Below are positions 34,601 through 43,463 of a stretch of 64,000 nt of DNA, piece after piece. The first letter of the stretch is position 1. Every line of letters starts with the position of its first letter. This DNA comes from Cellulomonas sp. KRMCY2 (GTDB taxonomy: Bacteria; Actinomycetota; Actinomycetes; Actinomycetales; Cellulomonadaceae). Under the pieces are notes generated by a model. The model was given only the letters and a program-made list of their open reading frames with translations, made no database searches and was not told the DNA's origin. Where the stretch lies: NCBI RefSeq assembly GCF_000526515.1, contig NZ_JAGF01000001.1:434001-498000 (forward strand). Direction: 5' to 3'. The position numbers were made by a program, and so were the translations under genes.

Positions 34601-35621
34601 CGCTGGACAGGGGGAGGCAGGCCGCGCCGATCCGGGTACTGCCAGTACCTGCTGCGACGCGCAGCACGACGTCGCCCTTCTTGTGACCGGCGTCGACGAA
34701 GCGGTGCGCCTCGGCGATGTCGGAGAGCGCGTACGTCCGCTCGCTGACCGCCCGGTAGCGCCCCGACTCCGCGAGGTCGACGAGGAGGGCGAGGTCGTCA
34801 GCCCGGTACGTCCCGACGCTCGCGGTGACGAGCTTCCCGCTCCTCCGGCTGCGCCACGGCGCCCGGAGCACCCCCCAGAGGTCGGCGATGACCAGCAGAA
34901 GCGCTCCCCCTGGGTTCAGGAGGCCGCCGACCCGCTCGAAGGGAGCGTTGCCCACGCAGTCGACGATCACGTCGTAGGTGGTGGCCTCGGCGGTGAAGTC
35001 GTCAGTGGTGTAGTCGATCACCCGGTCCGCGCCCAACGCGGTCACCATGGCGCGGTTGGCGCCGCTGCACACACCGGTGACGTGCGCACCCGCCTGCTTC
35101 GCGAGCTGCACCGCCGCCGTACCCACCGCGCCCGACGCCCCGTTGGCGAGCACCGTGGCGCCTGGGCGGAGGTCGACCTGGTTGAGGTAGGCGCGTGCCG
35201 TGATCCCGCCGAACACGAGCGTCACCGCCTCCTCGAACGTCATCGTGCGCGGCTTGGCCGTGATGGCGCCGTCCTGCGGCACGCACGCGTACTCCGCGTG
35301 ACCGCCGAACCGGGCACCGAGCATCGCGATCACCTCGTCCCCCGGGCTGAACCGGGTGACGTCGGCGCCGACGGCCGTGACGACGCCGGCCACATCCATC
35401 CCCAGGACACGGCGGCGGGGCCGGAACACCCCGAGCGACAGCGCGGCCAGGATCCGCAGACCGCGGGGGACGTCCCGACTCCGGGCCCGGTGGTCGGCGG
35501 CACTGACGGTGCTCGCGTAGACCTTGATCAGGACGTCGCCACGGCCCGGGGTGGGCGTCGGCACCTCCTCGACCCGGACGGTCGACGGACCACCGAACCG
35601 TCGGTACACCGCGGCCCTCAT
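34584..35621 (-). CDS. Zinc-free MDR-type NAD(P)-dependent oxidoreductase
   Basis: A 345-residue medium-chain dehydrogenase/reductase of the quinone-oxidoreductase-like branch. It begins MRAAVYRRFGGPSTVRVEEV, has VLGMDVAGVVTAVG, FSPGDEVIAM, FGGITARAYLNQ and the cofactor motif ANGASGAVGTAAVQLA. No structural zinc cysteines are seen. The last ~25 residues after KGDVVLRV are not family-like, and the gene ends inside the SDR remnant, suggesting its 3' end was altered by the same rearrangement. Its start overlaps the DUF4386-type gene stop (ATGA). Substrate unknown. Confidence 0.85.
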   Translation of the reverse strand: MRAAVYRRFGGPSTVRVEEVPTPTPGRGDVLIKVYASTVSAADHRARSRDVPRGLRILAALSLGVFRPRRRVLGMDVAGVVTAVGADVTRFSPGDEVIAMLGARFGGHAEYACVPQDGAITAKPRTMTFEEAVTLVFGGITARAYLNQVDLRPGATVLANGASGAVGTAAVQLAKQAGAHVTGVCSGANRAMVTALGADRVIDYTTDDFTAEATTYDVIVDCVGNAPFERVGGLLNPGGALLLVIADLWGVLRAPWRSRRSGKLVTASVGTYRADDLALLVDLAESGRYRAVSERTYALSDIAEAHRFVDAGHKKGDVVLRVAAGTGSTRIGAACLPLSSGDGVG

Positions 35622-36709
35622 CGGGAGACCCCGCCAGACGAGAGCGCGGCGGTCGTTGCGGCGGGGCGGTCACCGGAGGCGGACGTCCCGCCGGCGGCGA
35701 CCATGCCCGCCGTGATCGGCGAGGGCTTGAAGCCCTTGACGACCAGGTAGACGCCGAGCGACAGCTCCCAGAAGGCGATCGGGAGCACGAGGATCCCGGT
35801 CGCGGTGGACGTCCGGTCGACGACGCCGAACATCGTGAGGACGACGGCGGTGAGCTGCAGGGGGGCTCCGACGAGTCCGACCAGGGGGATGAGACGCGGC
35901 ACTAGGCCCGATCGGTACATCAACGTGCCCAGCAGCAGGGCGTTCATGACCGGCATGAGGCTCTGCCCGAGCAGGAACGCTCCGTTGTAGGACGCGACGA
36001 GCGCCTGGCCCACAGCGGTCAACGAGGTCGCGTCCGCTCCGGAGGCTCCGGGCTGCCGCAAGGCGACGAGCGACAGGAGGCTCGCGACGCCGGCGAAGAT
36101 CATGGCGGCTTCGAGCGTGCGGGTGGCGACAAAGCCGAGCGCCATGGCTTCGTTCTGCCTCCTGACCACCGGGAACAGCGTGATGGCCGTTCCGATGCCG
36201 GCCAGGGCGACGATCACCTCGAGGAAGCCGCCCCAGAGCGCGCCAGTGCTTGCGGCCGAGCCGATGATGAAGTCCTCGCCCTTCACGGTGGCGTAGAGGC
36301 CGAGGGTGGGGATCGAGACGAACGTGATCAGGTAGAAGACGCCCGCGACGAGCGCGGTCCTTCTCGTTGAGTCCATCGGGACTCGCTTCGACGGCGTGGT
36401 TCGGGTGATGGCCATGTCTGTCTCCTCGTCGGAAGGGGTGAGCTGTCGGGACTCGGTGGTGGGTACGTCGGGGTGGTCGGGTTCGACCCGAGTGACCGAG
36501 ATCAGCGGCAGGCCGGTGTCGCGCACCGTGCGCAGCAGGCCGTGCAGCGCCGCCTGGTCGGCGACCGGCCCGTGGACGACGGTGGTGCCGTCGTCCTCGT
36601 TGCTCAGGCGCATGCCGTCGAACCAGGTCGTCCAGCGCTGGTCGAGGTGCCCCTTGACGCGGATCTCGTACCGTCCGGTGTCGCGATCGCCGCTCGAGAT
36701 CTCGCTCAC
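35618..36709 (-). CDS. Fused protein: small N-terminal domain plus DUF4386-like membrane protein
   Basis: A 363-residue frame combining two units. Residues 1-80 (GRYEIRVKGHLDQRWTTWFD and later LISVTRVEPDH) look like a small stand-alone protein often found in actinobacterial regulatory neighbourhoods. From residue 99 the sequence is a DUF4386-like membrane protein with about six helices (VAGVFYLITFVSIPTLGLYA, GFVATRTLEAAMIFAGV). Met99 (ATG at 36415) is preceded by GAGGAGA, so a second translation start inside the frame is likely. Usually these are separate genes; here no stop separates them. Function unknown. Confidence 0.75.
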   Translation of the reverse strand: MSEISSGDRDTGRYEIRVKGHLDQRWTTWFDGMRLSNEDDGTTVVHGPVADQAALHGLLRTVRDTGLPLISVTRVEPDHPDVPTTESRQLTPSDEETDMAITRTTPSKRVPMDSTRRTALVAGVFYLITFVSIPTLGLYATVKGEDFIIGSAASTGALWGGFLEVIVALAGIGTAITLFPVVRRQNEAMALGFVATRTLEAAMIFAGVASLLSLVALRQPGASGADATSLTAVGQALVASYNGAFLLGQSLMPVMNALLLGTLMYRSGLVPRLIPLVGLVGAPLQLTAVVLTMFGVVDRTSTATGILVLPIAFWELSLGVYLVVKGFKPSPITAGMVAAGGTSASGDRPAATTAALSSGGVSR

Positions 36710-36810
36710 GGCGCTCCTCCTTCGGGTCGCGGCCCCGGCTGGATCTCAGCCGGCGTCTGCGGACGTTCCTCGGTTCGATCCGGAACGTAGAAGGAGATGT
36801 GGTGAGCGGG

Positions 36811-36830
36811 GATCACCACATGTGGTGATC
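36811..36830. promoter_or_regulatory. Perfect 20-bp palindrome upstream of the fused membrane-protein gene
   Basis: GATCACCACA-TGTGGTGATC is a perfect palindrome lying 102 bases before the start at 36709 and 38 bases after the LuxR-type gene stop. No T-run follows, so an operator is more likely than a terminator. The LuxR-type regulator encoded next to it is a candidate binder. Confidence 0.45.
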
Positions 36831-36867
36831 GGTGTGGTGGTCTGGTCGGTGCCCTGCGCTGGACCGA

Positions 36868-39621
36868 CTACAGGTGGAGCTCCTGGGCCCGGCGCACCGC
36901 CGCCCGGCGGCTGGTCACGCCGAGCTTGGTGTAGATGCTCTTGGTGTGGGTCCGCACCGTGTTCAGGGACACGTGCAGCTCGCGCGCGATCTCCGGGCCG
37001 GCCAGGTCGGTGCCGAGCAGTCGGATCACATCGCGCTCGCGCTCGCTCAGCGGGTCGATCAGACCGTCGTGACGGGCTGCACGCTCCACGGACTCGCTGC
37101 CGGCCGCCAGAAGTCGGCGAACGTACGTCCGGGCGGAGCCCTCCTTCGCGATCGTCCTCAGCAAGGCGGCCATCGGGGGCCCCTCGTCCACGAAGACCCG
37201 GACGTAGCCCTCCGGCTCCGCCAGCGTCAGCGCGCGGCGCAGTGCCGCCAGCGCTGCCGGGACGTCCCTTCGCGCCTGATGGGCGAGGGCCGTCAGCACC
37301 AGGATCTCGATCACCGCCCCGGTCCGTCCCCCCTCGTCGGCCGCTCGCACGAGGCGCTCCAGGAGTCGCGTCGCGTCCTGGACCGAGCGGTCGGCGCGCT
37401 CGGTCGGCGCCTCGGCGAGCAGCACCCTGGCCAGGGTGATGTGCTCGAACTCGCGCAGGTACTCCAGGTCGTCGTCGACCGAGAGACCTCGCTCCCGGAC
37501 CCAGCCGAGCGCTTCGCCCACCCTCCCGTGCGCAGCGAGCACGCGCGCCCGCACCGCCGCGATGGGCCGCACGTCGGGGAAGAGGTCACCGTTGTAGAGA
37601 CGCTCGGCCTCGTCGAGCAGGGCGATGGCGCCGGCGAGGTCGCCCTCCGCCGCCCGGATCCGGGCCATCGCGACGCGCCAGCGGTGCGGGTTCTGCGGTA
37701 GCCCGGCATGATCGCCCAGCTCGCTGCTCGTCACAAGGTGCTGGGTCGCGGCATCGAGGTCGTTGCGTTCACAGAGCACACCGCTCATGCCCACGTGCAT
37801 GTCAGCCGCTCCCCTGAGCACGGGCGCGGCCGCCTCGGTCGCGCGCAGCCCGGTCGCACCCTGTCCGGTCGCAGCCTGTCCGGTCACACCCTGCAGTCCG
37901 CGCTCGTACGTGCTCATCGCCTCGTGGAGACGGCCCTGGGCGATCCGGATGTCGGCCAGGGCGATCGCGCACCCACACATGTCGGAGTAGTGCCCGGCCC
38001 TCTGCAGGCTCGCCCGGGAGTCGGCCCAGGACCGGTGCGCGACCTCGAGATCTCCGCTCGTCCAGTGCGCGAGGCCCAGCATGCCGGCGGCCGCGCCCCG
38101 CCCCAGGTGATCGTCCGCACCGACGAGGTCGAGCGCCCGCCCGCCATGGGCCATCGTGCCGGCGACGTCGCCGAGAACCCAGGCCTGCGCGGCGCGATAG
38201 ACGGCGACCGCGCACGGGAGACGGCGGAAGGCATCCTCGTCCACGACGACCATCCCAGTCGCTCGCGGCTCCGGCGCCTCGGCCGTCGCGCCCAACCAGC
38301 GCTCGGCATCGCGCAGGCGAGCCTCGACGCCCTCGAGCTCGCCGTGGACCAGGAGCATCGCGGCGTACCCGACGCTCAGCACCGGCCGGACGGTGAGCAC
38401 GTCGTCGGGGAGCGCCTCGAGCCAGCGACGCAGCGTGGCCTCCTGTCGGGCCTGGCTCATCTCCGGGATCGCAAGCTCGACCAGGTCCGCCGCTCGTCCG
38501 ACGTCCCCGCCGGCCATCGCGTGACGGATCGCCTCGGACCGTTCGCCGTTCTGCTCGGACCAGTGGCTCGCCCGCCGGTGGAGGCCAGGGACGTCGGCGG
38601 GCTGCTCGTCCAGCACGCGCGCCTCGAGCACGTCGGCGAAGAGGTGGTGATACCTGTACCACTGCCGACGATCGTCGAGCGGGACCAGGAAGAGGTTCCC
38701 TCGATCGAGAGCCTCCAGCATGGCCTTCGCGCCACCCTGGCCGGTCACGGCGTCGCACAGCGACCCGTTCAGCCGGCTCAGGATCGACGTCCGCAGCAGG
38801 AAGTCCCTGAACTGCGCCGGCTGCCGCTGCAGAACCTCCTCGACGAGGTAGTCGACGATGTAGCGGTCGTCCCCGGCGAAACCCGCGATGAAGCCCGCGA
38901 CGTCCGCCCGGCCCTGCATCGAGAGCGCCGCGAGCTGCAGAGCCGCGATCCACCCTTCGGTGCGCCCCTCCAGGGCCTCGACGTCCCGCGCGGTCAGCGC
39001 CAGTCCCATCGCCTCGTTGAGGTACGTCGCGGCCTCGTCGGACGTGAATCGCAGATCGGCGGCCCGGACCTCGACGAGCTCGCCACGCCCACGCAGGCGC
39101 GCCAGCGGCAACGCCGGATCGGCGCGGGTGGCGATCACCAGGTGGACCTGCGGGGGCAGGTGCTCCAGCACGAAGGCCATGCCTTCCTGCACGTCGCCCG
39201 CCTCGACGACGTGGTAGTCGTCGAGCACCAGCACGACGTCGTCAGGGATGGACCTGAGGTCGTTGACGAGGGTCGCGAGGACCGTCGCCATCGGCGCCTG
39301 GCCCGACTCCAGGAGCGCGAGCGCACCCGCACCGAACCCGTCCACGGCCGTCCGGAGCGCTGCGACGAGGTACGGCCAGAAGACCGCGGGGTCGTCGTCG
39401 CGCTGGTCGAGCGAGAGCCACGCCACGGACCGTCCGTCGGCCGGGAGATCCGCCAACCACTGGGTCAGCAACGTCGTCTTCCCGAAGCCGGCCGGTGCCG
39501 AGACGAGAGTCAGGGTCGACTCCCACCCTCTGCTCAGGCGTTCGCTCAGCCGCGGGCGTGCGACCTGAGCACGCCGCCGCCTGGGCACGTGGAGCTTGGT
39601 CTCGAGCAATGGGCCCGCCAT
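36868..39621 (-). CDS. Large LuxR/MalT-type ATP-dependent transcriptional activator
   Basis: A 917-residue LAL/MalT-like regulator. Walker A APAGFGKTTLL lies at residues 42-52 and Walker B VVLVLDDYHVVE near 127-138. A winged-helix/MalT central region follows (VIATRADPALPLARLRGRGEL, YHHLFADVLEARV), then about 400 residues of TPR-like helices. The C-terminal LuxR helix-turn-helix (about 855-915) reads LSERERDVIRLLGTDLAGPE and continues LHVSLNTVRTHTKSIYTKLG. It is encoded just before the DUF4386/MDR genes on the same strand and probably controls them. Ligand unknown. Confidence 0.93.
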   Translation of the reverse strand: MAGPLLETKLHVPRRRRAQVARPRLSERLSRGWESTLTLVSAPAGFGKTTLLTQWLADLPADGRSVAWLSLDQRDDDPAVFWPYLVAALRTAVDGFGAGALALLESGQAPMATVLATLVNDLRSIPDDVVLVLDDYHVVEAGDVQEGMAFVLEHLPPQVHLVIATRADPALPLARLRGRGELVEVRAADLRFTSDEAATYLNEAMGLALTARDVEALEGRTEGWIAALQLAALSMQGRADVAGFIAGFAGDDRYIVDYLVEEVLQRQPAQFRDFLLRTSILSRLNGSLCDAVTGQGGAKAMLEALDRGNLFLVPLDDRRQWYRYHHLFADVLEARVLDEQPADVPGLHRRASHWSEQNGERSEAIRHAMAGGDVGRAADLVELAIPEMSQARQEATLRRWLEALPDDVLTVRPVLSVGYAAMLLVHGELEGVEARLRDAERWLGATAEAPEPRATGMVVVDEDAFRRLPCAVAVYRAAQAWVLGDVAGTMAHGGRALDLVGADDHLGRGAAAGMLGLAHWTSGDLEVAHRSWADSRASLQRAGHYSDMCGCAIALADIRIAQGRLHEAMSTYERGLQGVTGQAATGQGATGLRATEAAAPVLRGAADMHVGMSGVLCERNDLDAATQHLVTSSELGDHAGLPQNPHRWRVAMARIRAAEGDLAGAIALLDEAERLYNGDLFPDVRPIAAVRARVLAAHGRVGEALGWVRERGLSVDDDLEYLREFEHITLARVLLAEAPTERADRSVQDATRLLERLVRAADEGGRTGAVIEILVLTALAHQARRDVPAALAALRRALTLAEPEGYVRVFVDEGPPMAALLRTIAKEGSARTYVRRLLAAGSESVERAARHDGLIDPLSERERDVIRLLGTDLAGPEIARELHVSLNTVRTHTKSIYTKLGVTSRRAAVRRAQELHL

Positions 39622-39703
39622 GGCCGCCTCCCCTCAGCAGCCAGCACTCCGGTCTCCGACGGGGGCGCCTGTCGCACGGGCACCACGGATGCGCGAGCCG
39701 GAC

Positions 39704-40132
39704 TCACCCCGCGATGTAGGCGGTCAGGTGGTCGCGCTCGTCCTGCACCTCGGCGATCCGGTTCTTGATCACGTCACCGATGCTCACGATCCCGGCGAGC
39801 CGTCCGTCCACGAGGACGGGGAGGTGCCGGATCCGGCGTTCGGTCATCACCGCCATGAGCTCGTCGAGGCTGTCCTGCGGGCCGCAGGTGTGCACCTCGG
39901 CGGTCATGATCGCCGACACCGGGCCGTCGAGGATGACGGCGCCGTCCGCGTGCAGCCGCCGGACCACGTCCCGCTCACTGACGATGCCGTCGACCTGGTC
40001 CCCGTCGCCGGAGACCACGAGCGCACCGATCCGGTGCTCGGCCAGCAGCCCGAGCAGCTCGTGCACGCTCCGGTCCGGGGCGATGGTGACGACCGAACCG
40101 CCCTTGCGCCTCAGCACCTCGGTGACCCGCAT
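39704..40132 (-). CDS. CBS-domain-pair protein
   Basis: A 142-residue soluble protein made of two CBS domains. The first has VTIAPDRSVHELLGLLAEHR, then GALVVSGDGDQVDGIVSERD; the second has TCGPQDSLDELMAVMTERRI, then RHLPVLVDGRLAGIVSIGDV. Such proteins bind adenine nucleotides or S-adenosylmethionine as energy sensors (family knowledge). The ATG at 40132 is preferred, with a GGGGGTG site before it; a GTG at 40159 would add nine residues. It lies 82 bases upstream of the LuxR-type gene on the same strand. No partner enzyme domain is attached. Confidence 0.9.
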   Translation of the reverse strand: MRVTEVLRRKGGSVVTIAPDRSVHELLGLLAEHRIGALVVSGDGDQVDGIVSERDVVRRLHADGAVILDGPVSAIMTAEVHTCGPQDSLDELMAVMTERRIRHLPVLVDGRLAGIVSIGDVIKNRIAEVQDERDHLTAYIAG

Positions 40133-40390
40133 GTCCACGCACCCCCATCGCACTCGCACGCCACGACCCGCGCCGTCGCGGTCATCCTGTGACGGTACGA
40201 CATGGCCGGGAGCGGGGATAGGCCTGAGGTGACCAGGTCACCGACGGTGAGCCCGAGCCCGTGGTCGGCCGGGGCCGCGTGCAAGCCGCGGTCGCCCGCC
40301 GACATGAACCTGGTACAGGCCTGTGCCGGCCGGTCACCGACGAGGTGATGCTGGGGCGCAGGTGCCGGATCTCCTCACCAGGGGTGTGCC
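40133..40390. other. Divergent intergenic region, nothing recognised
   Basis: Must contain the promoters of the CBS gene (-) and the lipoprotein gene (+). I could not assign convincing -35/-10 boxes, repeats or a riboswitch. Confidence 0.35.
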
Positions 40391-41371
40391 GTGGGCACTG
40401 GCATCGCACGACTCGCACGACTCGCACGACACGCACGACTCGGTGCCGGTTGGGCGCTCACCGTTGCCCTCGCGCTGGCGTTGACCGGCTGCCAGAGTCT
40501 GCCCGGCGGCGGTGCCGGGAGTCCCCCGACCGACGACGACGTCCCCAGCGGCACGCCTACGGAGTCCGGCGCGCCCACGGAGCCCGCAGCGCCCGGTGCG
40601 CCCGTGCTGCAGGTGTCGCGGTCCGGCGGCTTCGTGCCGATGGGCTACGACTTCTCCGCCGTGCCCGAGCTCACCGTCTACGCCGACGGGCGCGCCATCG
40701 TGCCCGGCCCGCAGATCCTCATCTACCCGGGACCTTTGCTGCCCAACCTCCAGGTGGTGCAGCTGAGCGAGGCCGACGTCGGTGCCCTGGTCGATGCGGC
40801 GCGTGACGCCGACCTGCTCGGCGCCGCACCCGACTACGGCCTGCCGAACGTCACCGACCTCCCGACGACGTACGTCACCCTGACGGTCGACGGCCGGTCG
40901 TACCTGCACGCGGCCTACGCGCTGGGCTTCGTCGAGGGTGAGGGGACGACGCAGGACGACGGGCTGCCGGCCGGCGGGTCCGGACTCACCGACGAGCAGG
41001 CGGCCGCCAGGATCTCCTTGACCGAGCTCATCGACGCGGCGAACGCGCTCGTCGCGGCGCGAGGCAGCAGCACGCCGTACGCGATCGAGGCGTTCGGCGT
41101 CCTGGCCCAGCCGATCGACCTCGCCGTGGAGGGGGCGGCGTCCCCGGACGCCCAGGTGATGCCCTGGCCGCTGGACGCCACGCTCGCCGACCTCGCCGAC
41201 ACTGCCGAGTGCACGGTGATCGACGGCGCGGCCGCGCGGACGCTGCTGGGTGCGCTCGGGAGCGCGAGGCAGGCGACCCTCTTCGAGCAGGACGACGACA
41301 CGTACAGCGTGTGGTTCCGGCCGCTGCTGCCACACGAGGACGGGTGCGAGGACCTGGGCGTGGGCGGCTGA
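40391..41371 (+). CDS. Putative lipoprotein of unknown function
   Basis: A 326-residue protein. The signal region has an unusual Ala-Arg-Leu repeat (residues 6-17) encoded by four 9-bp repeats, then a hydrophobic core and the lipobox Leu-Thr-Gly-Cys with Cys34. The mature part has Pro/Gly/Thr linkers and then GFVPMGYDFSAVPELTVYAD, ATYVTLTVDGRSY-like segments and a C-terminal cysteine-containing tail. I do not recognise a family. It is exported and membrane-anchored. The GTG start at 40391 lacks a strong ribosome site. It converges with the FHA gene. Confidence 0.75.
   Translation: MGTGIARLARLARHARLGAGWALTVALALALTGCQSLPGGGAGSPPTDDDVPSGTPTESGAPTEPAAPGAPVLQVSRSGGFVPMGYDFSAVPELTVYADGRAIVPGPQILIYPGPLLPNLQVVQLSEADVGALVDAARDADLLGAAPDYGLPNVTDLPTTYVTLTVDGRSYLHAAYALGFVEGEGTTQDDGLPAGGSGLTDEQAAARISLTELIDAANALVAARGSSTPYAIEAFGVLAQPIDLAVEGAASPDAQVMPWPLDATLADLADTAECTVIDGAAARTLLGALGSARQATLFEQDDDTYSVWFRPLLPHEDGCEDLGVGG
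40406..40441 (+). repeat. Four tandem 9-bp repeats in a signal-peptide region
   Basis: Units GCACGACTC, GCACGACTC, GCACGACAC, GCACGACTC at 40406-40441. In frame they encode Ala-Arg-Leu/His repeats in the positively charged part of the lipoprotein signal. The unit is in frame, so copy-number change would alter signal length without shifting the frame. Confidence 0.9.
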
Positions 41372-41436
41372 CTGGGCACTGGGCCGTTGGCCTCAACCAT
41401 TCGCCGAGGTTCGCGGCGTGCTCACGCCAGTCCCCG

Positions 41437-42186
41437 TCAAGCGCCGGCCGCGCGCTCGTCCTCGGTCGCCCGCCGCACCACGATCCGCGTCCACGCACCG
41501 ACGTAGACGCGGTCGTCCTCCGCCAGCTCGCGCCGCTGACCGGGGACGAGCGCAACCGTCGGCAGCGGATCGCTCGCGGGGCCGACGTAGGTACCGTTGG
41601 ACGACTGCAGGTCCTCGACGAACCACCGCGTCCCGTCCGTCGTCAGCTGCGCCTGGCGGCGGCTGATCGCCGAATCCGTCCCGCAGTCGATCTCCGGGTG
41701 GATGTTGCGACTGCGCGAGACGCGCCCGACGAGCAGGGACCGCACGGTGAGCGGGACGGTCGTCGGCAGGCCCGGTGAGGGGCACGGCTGATCGGCCTGG
41801 TCCTGGACCGCGTACCAGTCAGGGTCGACCCAGACCTCGGCGACCCACTCGAGCGGGACGGCCGGCGCGATCGGACCGGGGCCCGCGCCCGCGTCCGGTG
41901 CGGGCGCGCCAGGCGTCGCGGACGACGACGGCGCAGAGCTGCCGCGCGGCATCGCGCCGGTCGTGAAGTCGTAGCCGCACGCCTCGCAGAAGAGCGCGCC
42001 GGAGACGTTGCCCGCCTGGCAGTTCGGGCACGCCACGCCCGCAGCCGCCGGGGTGGGCAGGAGCGAGGGCAGGGTGGCCGACGCGGGCGCCGGAGTCGCC
42101 GCTCCGGCGTCCGCGATCGGCGCGCCGCACGTGTCGCAGTAGTCGGTCGAGACGCTCGGGTGCCCCTGCGGGCAGGTCGCGCTCAC
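41437..42186 (-). CDS. Zinc-ribbon FHA-domain protein
   Basis: A 249-residue protein with two small zinc-ribbon-like cysteine pairs near the N-terminus (CPQGH...CDTC and CPNC...CEAC), a Pro/Ala/Ser-rich linker, and a C-terminal FHA domain (about 150-240). FHA landmarks are LLVGRVSRSRN, SAISRRQAQL and LQSSNGTYVG; the usual His after Ser-Arg-x is Gln here. FHA domains bind phosphothreonine, so a PknG substrate or phospho-peptide reader is plausible. The GTG at 42186 overlaps the VWA stop (GTGA). It is the last gene of the PknG/TelA operon. It lacks the N-terminal double-threonine motif of GarA/OdhI as far as I can see. Confidence 0.88.
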   Translation of the reverse strand: MSATCPQGHPSVSTDYCDTCGAPIADAGAATPAPASATLPSLLPTPAAAGVACPNCQAGNVSGALFCEACGYDFTTGAMPRGSSAPSSSATPGAPAPDAGAGPGPIAPAVPLEWVAEVWVDPDWYAVQDQADQPCPSPGLPTTVPLTVRSLLVGRVSRSRNIHPEIDCGTDSAISRRQAQLTTDGTRWFVEDLQSSNGTYVGPASDPLPTVALVPGQRRELAEDDRVYVGAWTRIVVRRATEDERAAGA

Positions 42187-43463
42187 TTGCGCACCCGCGT
42201 GGTCTTCGTCGAGGCGGTGTCGAGCGCCATCTCGTCGAGCTTGTCGACCTGCGCCTTGAGGCGGACCTTCCCGGTCGCGGGCTCGTCGATGTCGACGACC
42301 CGGCGCAGCTTCGACGTCGCCTCGGCGTTGCCGGTCTCCGCCGCGAGCTGGGCCGCGCGACCCAGCTTCGCGGTCGCGGTCCGGTCGTCGCCGGCGGCGC
42401 GCGCCGCCAGGCCCTCCTGGATGACCTGCGCGAGCTCGGCCTGCCCCGTGTAGTGCGCGACCTCGGGGTTGATCTGCGCTGTCAGCTCGTTGTCGTCCGA
42501 CCACAGCGCCTTGACCAGCCCCTGGGCCTGGACCTGGTCACCGACCACCAGCTGCACGCGCGCGGCGAGCTGTTCCTGGCCGACGGCACGTGCACCGGGC
42601 AGGCGGACCGCGACGTGGAAGTCACGCGACTCGTCACCCCAGCTGCCGGTCGGGAAGCCGCCCGTGAGCGGGTTGACCTCCCGGCGGCGGGGTGTGAGGT
42701 CCTCGACGGTCGGCGAGACCTGGCGCACGAAGAGCACCTGCGCACCCTGCGGCGCCCACACGCGCAGGTCCGCGGATGCGACACCACGGCTCATGGCCGC
42801 GCGCATGAGGGAGGCGAACTCGGCGGCCATCTGGTCCGGCCGCGGGATGAGGTCGACGGTACCCATGAGGGCCGACGCGATGCGCCGCAGCTCGCGGACC
42901 TCCCAGTCGACGCCGACGCCGCGGCAGTCGCACTGGAAGACGCCGATCGCGGACGCGAGCCGCACGTCGAGGTCCTGCGGCGACTCGTGCTGGTTCTTGC
43001 CGTCGGTCAGCAGGATGGCGTGGCGCTGCGTCACGCCCGGGACCGACGTCGCGACGCGCGCCGCGAGCTCGAGCCACGTGCCCATCGCCGTGCCGCCTTC
43101 GGGCCGGAGGCTGGCGATCGCGCGCCGTGCCTCCTCGCGCGTCTGGGCCGACATGCGCGCCATCGCGCCCTCGCGCGTGTCGATCGGGTAGACGAGGTAC
43201 GCCGCGTGGCTGCCGGCGATGACGGCGAACCACGTGCCCTCGACCACCTGGTCGAGGGCGGCGTTCGCGGCCTCCTGCGCCGCCCGAACCCCCTCGTACC
43301 CCATCGAGGCGGACGTGTCGATGATGACCAGCTCGGCGGCGCCGGCGCCGGTCTGCCCGGCCTGGCCCGAGCCCGTGCACTCGACTGTGACGATCGCATG
43401 CACGTCCGTGCTGCCGTCCGCCAGGTACTCGTTCTGGTACACCGCCGCAGTGAAGCTCGTCAT
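42183..43463 (-). CDS. VWA (von Willebrand A) domain protein
   Basis: A 426-residue cytoplasmic protein. The VWA domain (about 35-220) keeps a complete metal-binding MIDAS: DTSASMGYE, the threonine in GGTAMGTW and the aspartate in LLTDGKN. A beta-rich middle domain follows (about 230-340) and a helical C-terminal part (about 350-426) ends in a basic tail. The ATG at 43463 overlaps the PP2C stop (ATGA). VWA, PP2C and kinase genes together recall the TerY-P triads of tellurite/stress modules. No signal peptide or membrane helix is present, so it acts inside the cell. Confidence 0.9.
   Translation of the reverse strand: MTSFTAAVYQNEYLADGSTDVHAIVTVECTGSGQAGQTGAGAAELVIIDTSASMGYEGVRAAQEAANAALDQVVEGTWFAVIAGSHAAYLVYPIDTREGAMARMSAQTREEARRAIASLRPEGGTAMGTWLELAARVATSVPGVTQRHAILLTDGKNQHESPQDLDVRLASAIGVFQCDCRGVGVDWEVRELRRIASALMGTVDLIPRPDQMAAEFASLMRAAMSRGVASADLRVWAPQGAQVLFVRQVSPTVEDLTPRRREVNPLTGGFPTGSWGDESRDFHVAVRLPGARAVGQEQLAARVQLVVGDQVQAQGLVKALWSDDNELTAQINPEVAHYTGQAELAQVIQEGLAARAAGDDRTATAKLGRAAQLAAETGNAEATSKLRRVVDIDEPATGKVRLKAQVDKLDEMALDTASTKTTRVRK

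Noticed and set aside
41372-41436. Terminator between the convergent lipoprotein and FHA genes
   Set aside because: Convergence makes one likely, but I could not find a convincing stem in the 65 bases.
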